From a virus, in IMG/VR virus record IMGVR_UViG_3300020183_000041, positions 1-64,000 of that record: a DNA stretch of 64,000 bases. One strand, written 5' to 3'. Position numbers and translations under genes: made by a program. Below the pieces are notes generated by a model, which did no database searches, had not been told where the DNA came from, and was given only the letters and a program-made list of their open reading frames with translations. This document shows, one piece after another, positions 63,416 through 64,000 of this stretch; positions within the stretch are counted from its first letter, which is position 1; each line of letters opens with the position of its first letter.

Positions 63416-63607
63416 TTACTTATAAAAAACGATTTTGAATTTGAAGATGTTTGCATTTGCATCATAATCAGTAAAAAGCTCACTTTTTTTAAAAGCACCG
63501 TGCATTATTCTATATTCGTCTTCTATCCAAGGCCTCAACCTTACAACAGTTTCAATGTCACGGGCTTCGCCATTAATGAACTTTTTAGTTTGATTTAAAT
63601 ATCCCAC
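63416..63607 (-). CDS. Small protein between helicase and primase
   Basis: 63 residues if the GTG at 63607 starts (74 from ATG 63640, which overlaps the helicase by 46 bases). GYLNQTKKFINGEARDIETVVRLRPWIEDEYRIMHGAF. No known motif; may be a helicase/primase cofactor by position. Confidence 0.48.
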   Translation of the reverse strand: MGYLNQTKKFINGEARDIETVVRLRPWIEDEYRIMHGAFKKSELFTDYDANANIFKFKIVFYK

Positions 63608-64000
63608 TCTTCTGACCACTTTCCTGTTTCGAGGTTCCATCTAAGATAGAAACCAAAATGAGTAGAACGTCTTACTTTTCTGGATACAACTTGAAATAGA
63701 TCCGAATTGTATTCTCTGTGTATAGCAAGAACAAGGTCTGCGTCATAGGCAAGTTGTTTACTCCATGCGACCTCTTCTAATTCTGGTGGTCGTTCAGAAT
63801 GACCATCACTCATCGTTACAGCAGCAACATCGATGATAGGAATACCATTTTTAACTGCCATTCTCTTGAAAGCCTTAGACAAGTTTTTGGCTTTTTCGGT
63901 TTCATTTCTAGCACCACTAGCATCATCAAAAAGACTATGATAATCAAGAATGACAACATCTGGCTGATACTGATCGATCTTTGCCTGAACCATATTTTGA
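63595..64000 (-). CDS. DnaB-like replicative helicase, C-terminal part (cut by window)
   Basis: The frame stays open to the right edge, so the 5' part lies outside. VVILDYHSLFDDASGARNETEK is the Walker B/ATPase end, KAFKRMAVKNGIPIIDVAAVTM the sensor-containing strand, and AYDADLVLAIHREYNSDLFQVVSRKVRRS the DNA-binding end of DnaB/gp41-type helicases. It should unwind the fork with the primase next door. Confidence 0.8.
   Translation of the reverse strand, partial: QNMVQAKIDQYQPDVVILDYHSLFDDASGARNETEKAKNLSKAFKRMAVKNGIPIIDVAAVTMSDGHSERPPELEEVAWSKQLAYDADLVLAIHREYNSDLFQVVSRKVRRSTHFGFYLRWNLETGKWSEEWDI

Overview
The window is a 64 kb piece of a tailed double-stranded DNA phage genome (Caudoviricetes). 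It reads out of both ends: the tail-fibre gene is cut at the left edge and a DnaB-like helicase gene at the right edge. The capsid, portal and terminase proteins are of the HK97/siphovirus-like type. A WhiB-family regulator, a protein class confined to Actinobacteria and their phages, points to an actinobacterial host. Most of the DNA is AT-rich (visibly near one third GC), and the tRNA set reads A/T-ending codons (AUA, UUA, AGA, ACA, UCA), which fits a low-GC phage. No homology search was possible, so family names rest on motifs recognised by eye.

Layout. 1-10987 (minus strand): virion genes (tail fibre, small tail/head proteins, major capsid protein, protease-scaffold fusion, portal), then a B12-dependent ribonucleotide reductase and a glycosyltransferase. 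10988-11120: divergent control region. 11121-19215 (plus strand): ThyX, small proteins, a proteasome-like Ntn hydrolase behind a hairpin that buries its ribosome site, an HTH protein, a nucleotide-modification-associated protein, a thermonuclease-like nuclease, an S-adenosylmethionine decarboxylase, a 2-oxoglutarate oxygenase and four tRNAs. 19301-24616 (plus strand): a GC-rich array of ten tandem cassettes. 24617-25452: non-coding switch region with a terminator and DnaA-box-like sites. 25453-47293 (minus strand): about 45 tightly overlapping small genes (zinc ribbons, membrane microproteins, WhiB, ParB-like protein, GHKL ATPase/HExxH protein, HNH nuclease, lysozyme-like protein) and three tRNAs. 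A good sigma-70 promoter with an operator-like palindrome lies at 47346-47405. 47676-64000 (minus strand): glycosyltransferases, large and putative small terminase, RuvC-like and Cas4-like nucleases, a RecA-like recombinase, DnaE polymerase with a PHP domain, a 5'-nucleotidase-like protein, a putative ssDNA-binding protein, DnaG-type primase and a helicase fragment.

The most unusual part is the cassette array. Each cassette carries a dyad with compensating stem changes, then 97-100 bases from dyad start to -10 end, a strongly conserved promoter ending in TATAGT-like, one small gene (or, in cassette 3, apparently none), and a strong intrinsic terminator. In five cassettes the ATG/GTG lies exactly 7 bases after the -10, so those mRNAs should be leaderless. 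Their first codons (V-T-x-x-A-E-P or close) are conserved even when the rest of the protein is not. This looks like a modular, individually transcribed set of accessory genes imported into an AT-rich phage. Its function is unknown.

The replication genes form one block and supply a near-complete DNA synthesis set. The nucleotide genes (RNR, ThyX, NMAD1-like protein, deoxyribosyltransferase-like protein, 5'-nucleotidase) suggest strong remodelling of the dNTP pool during infection.
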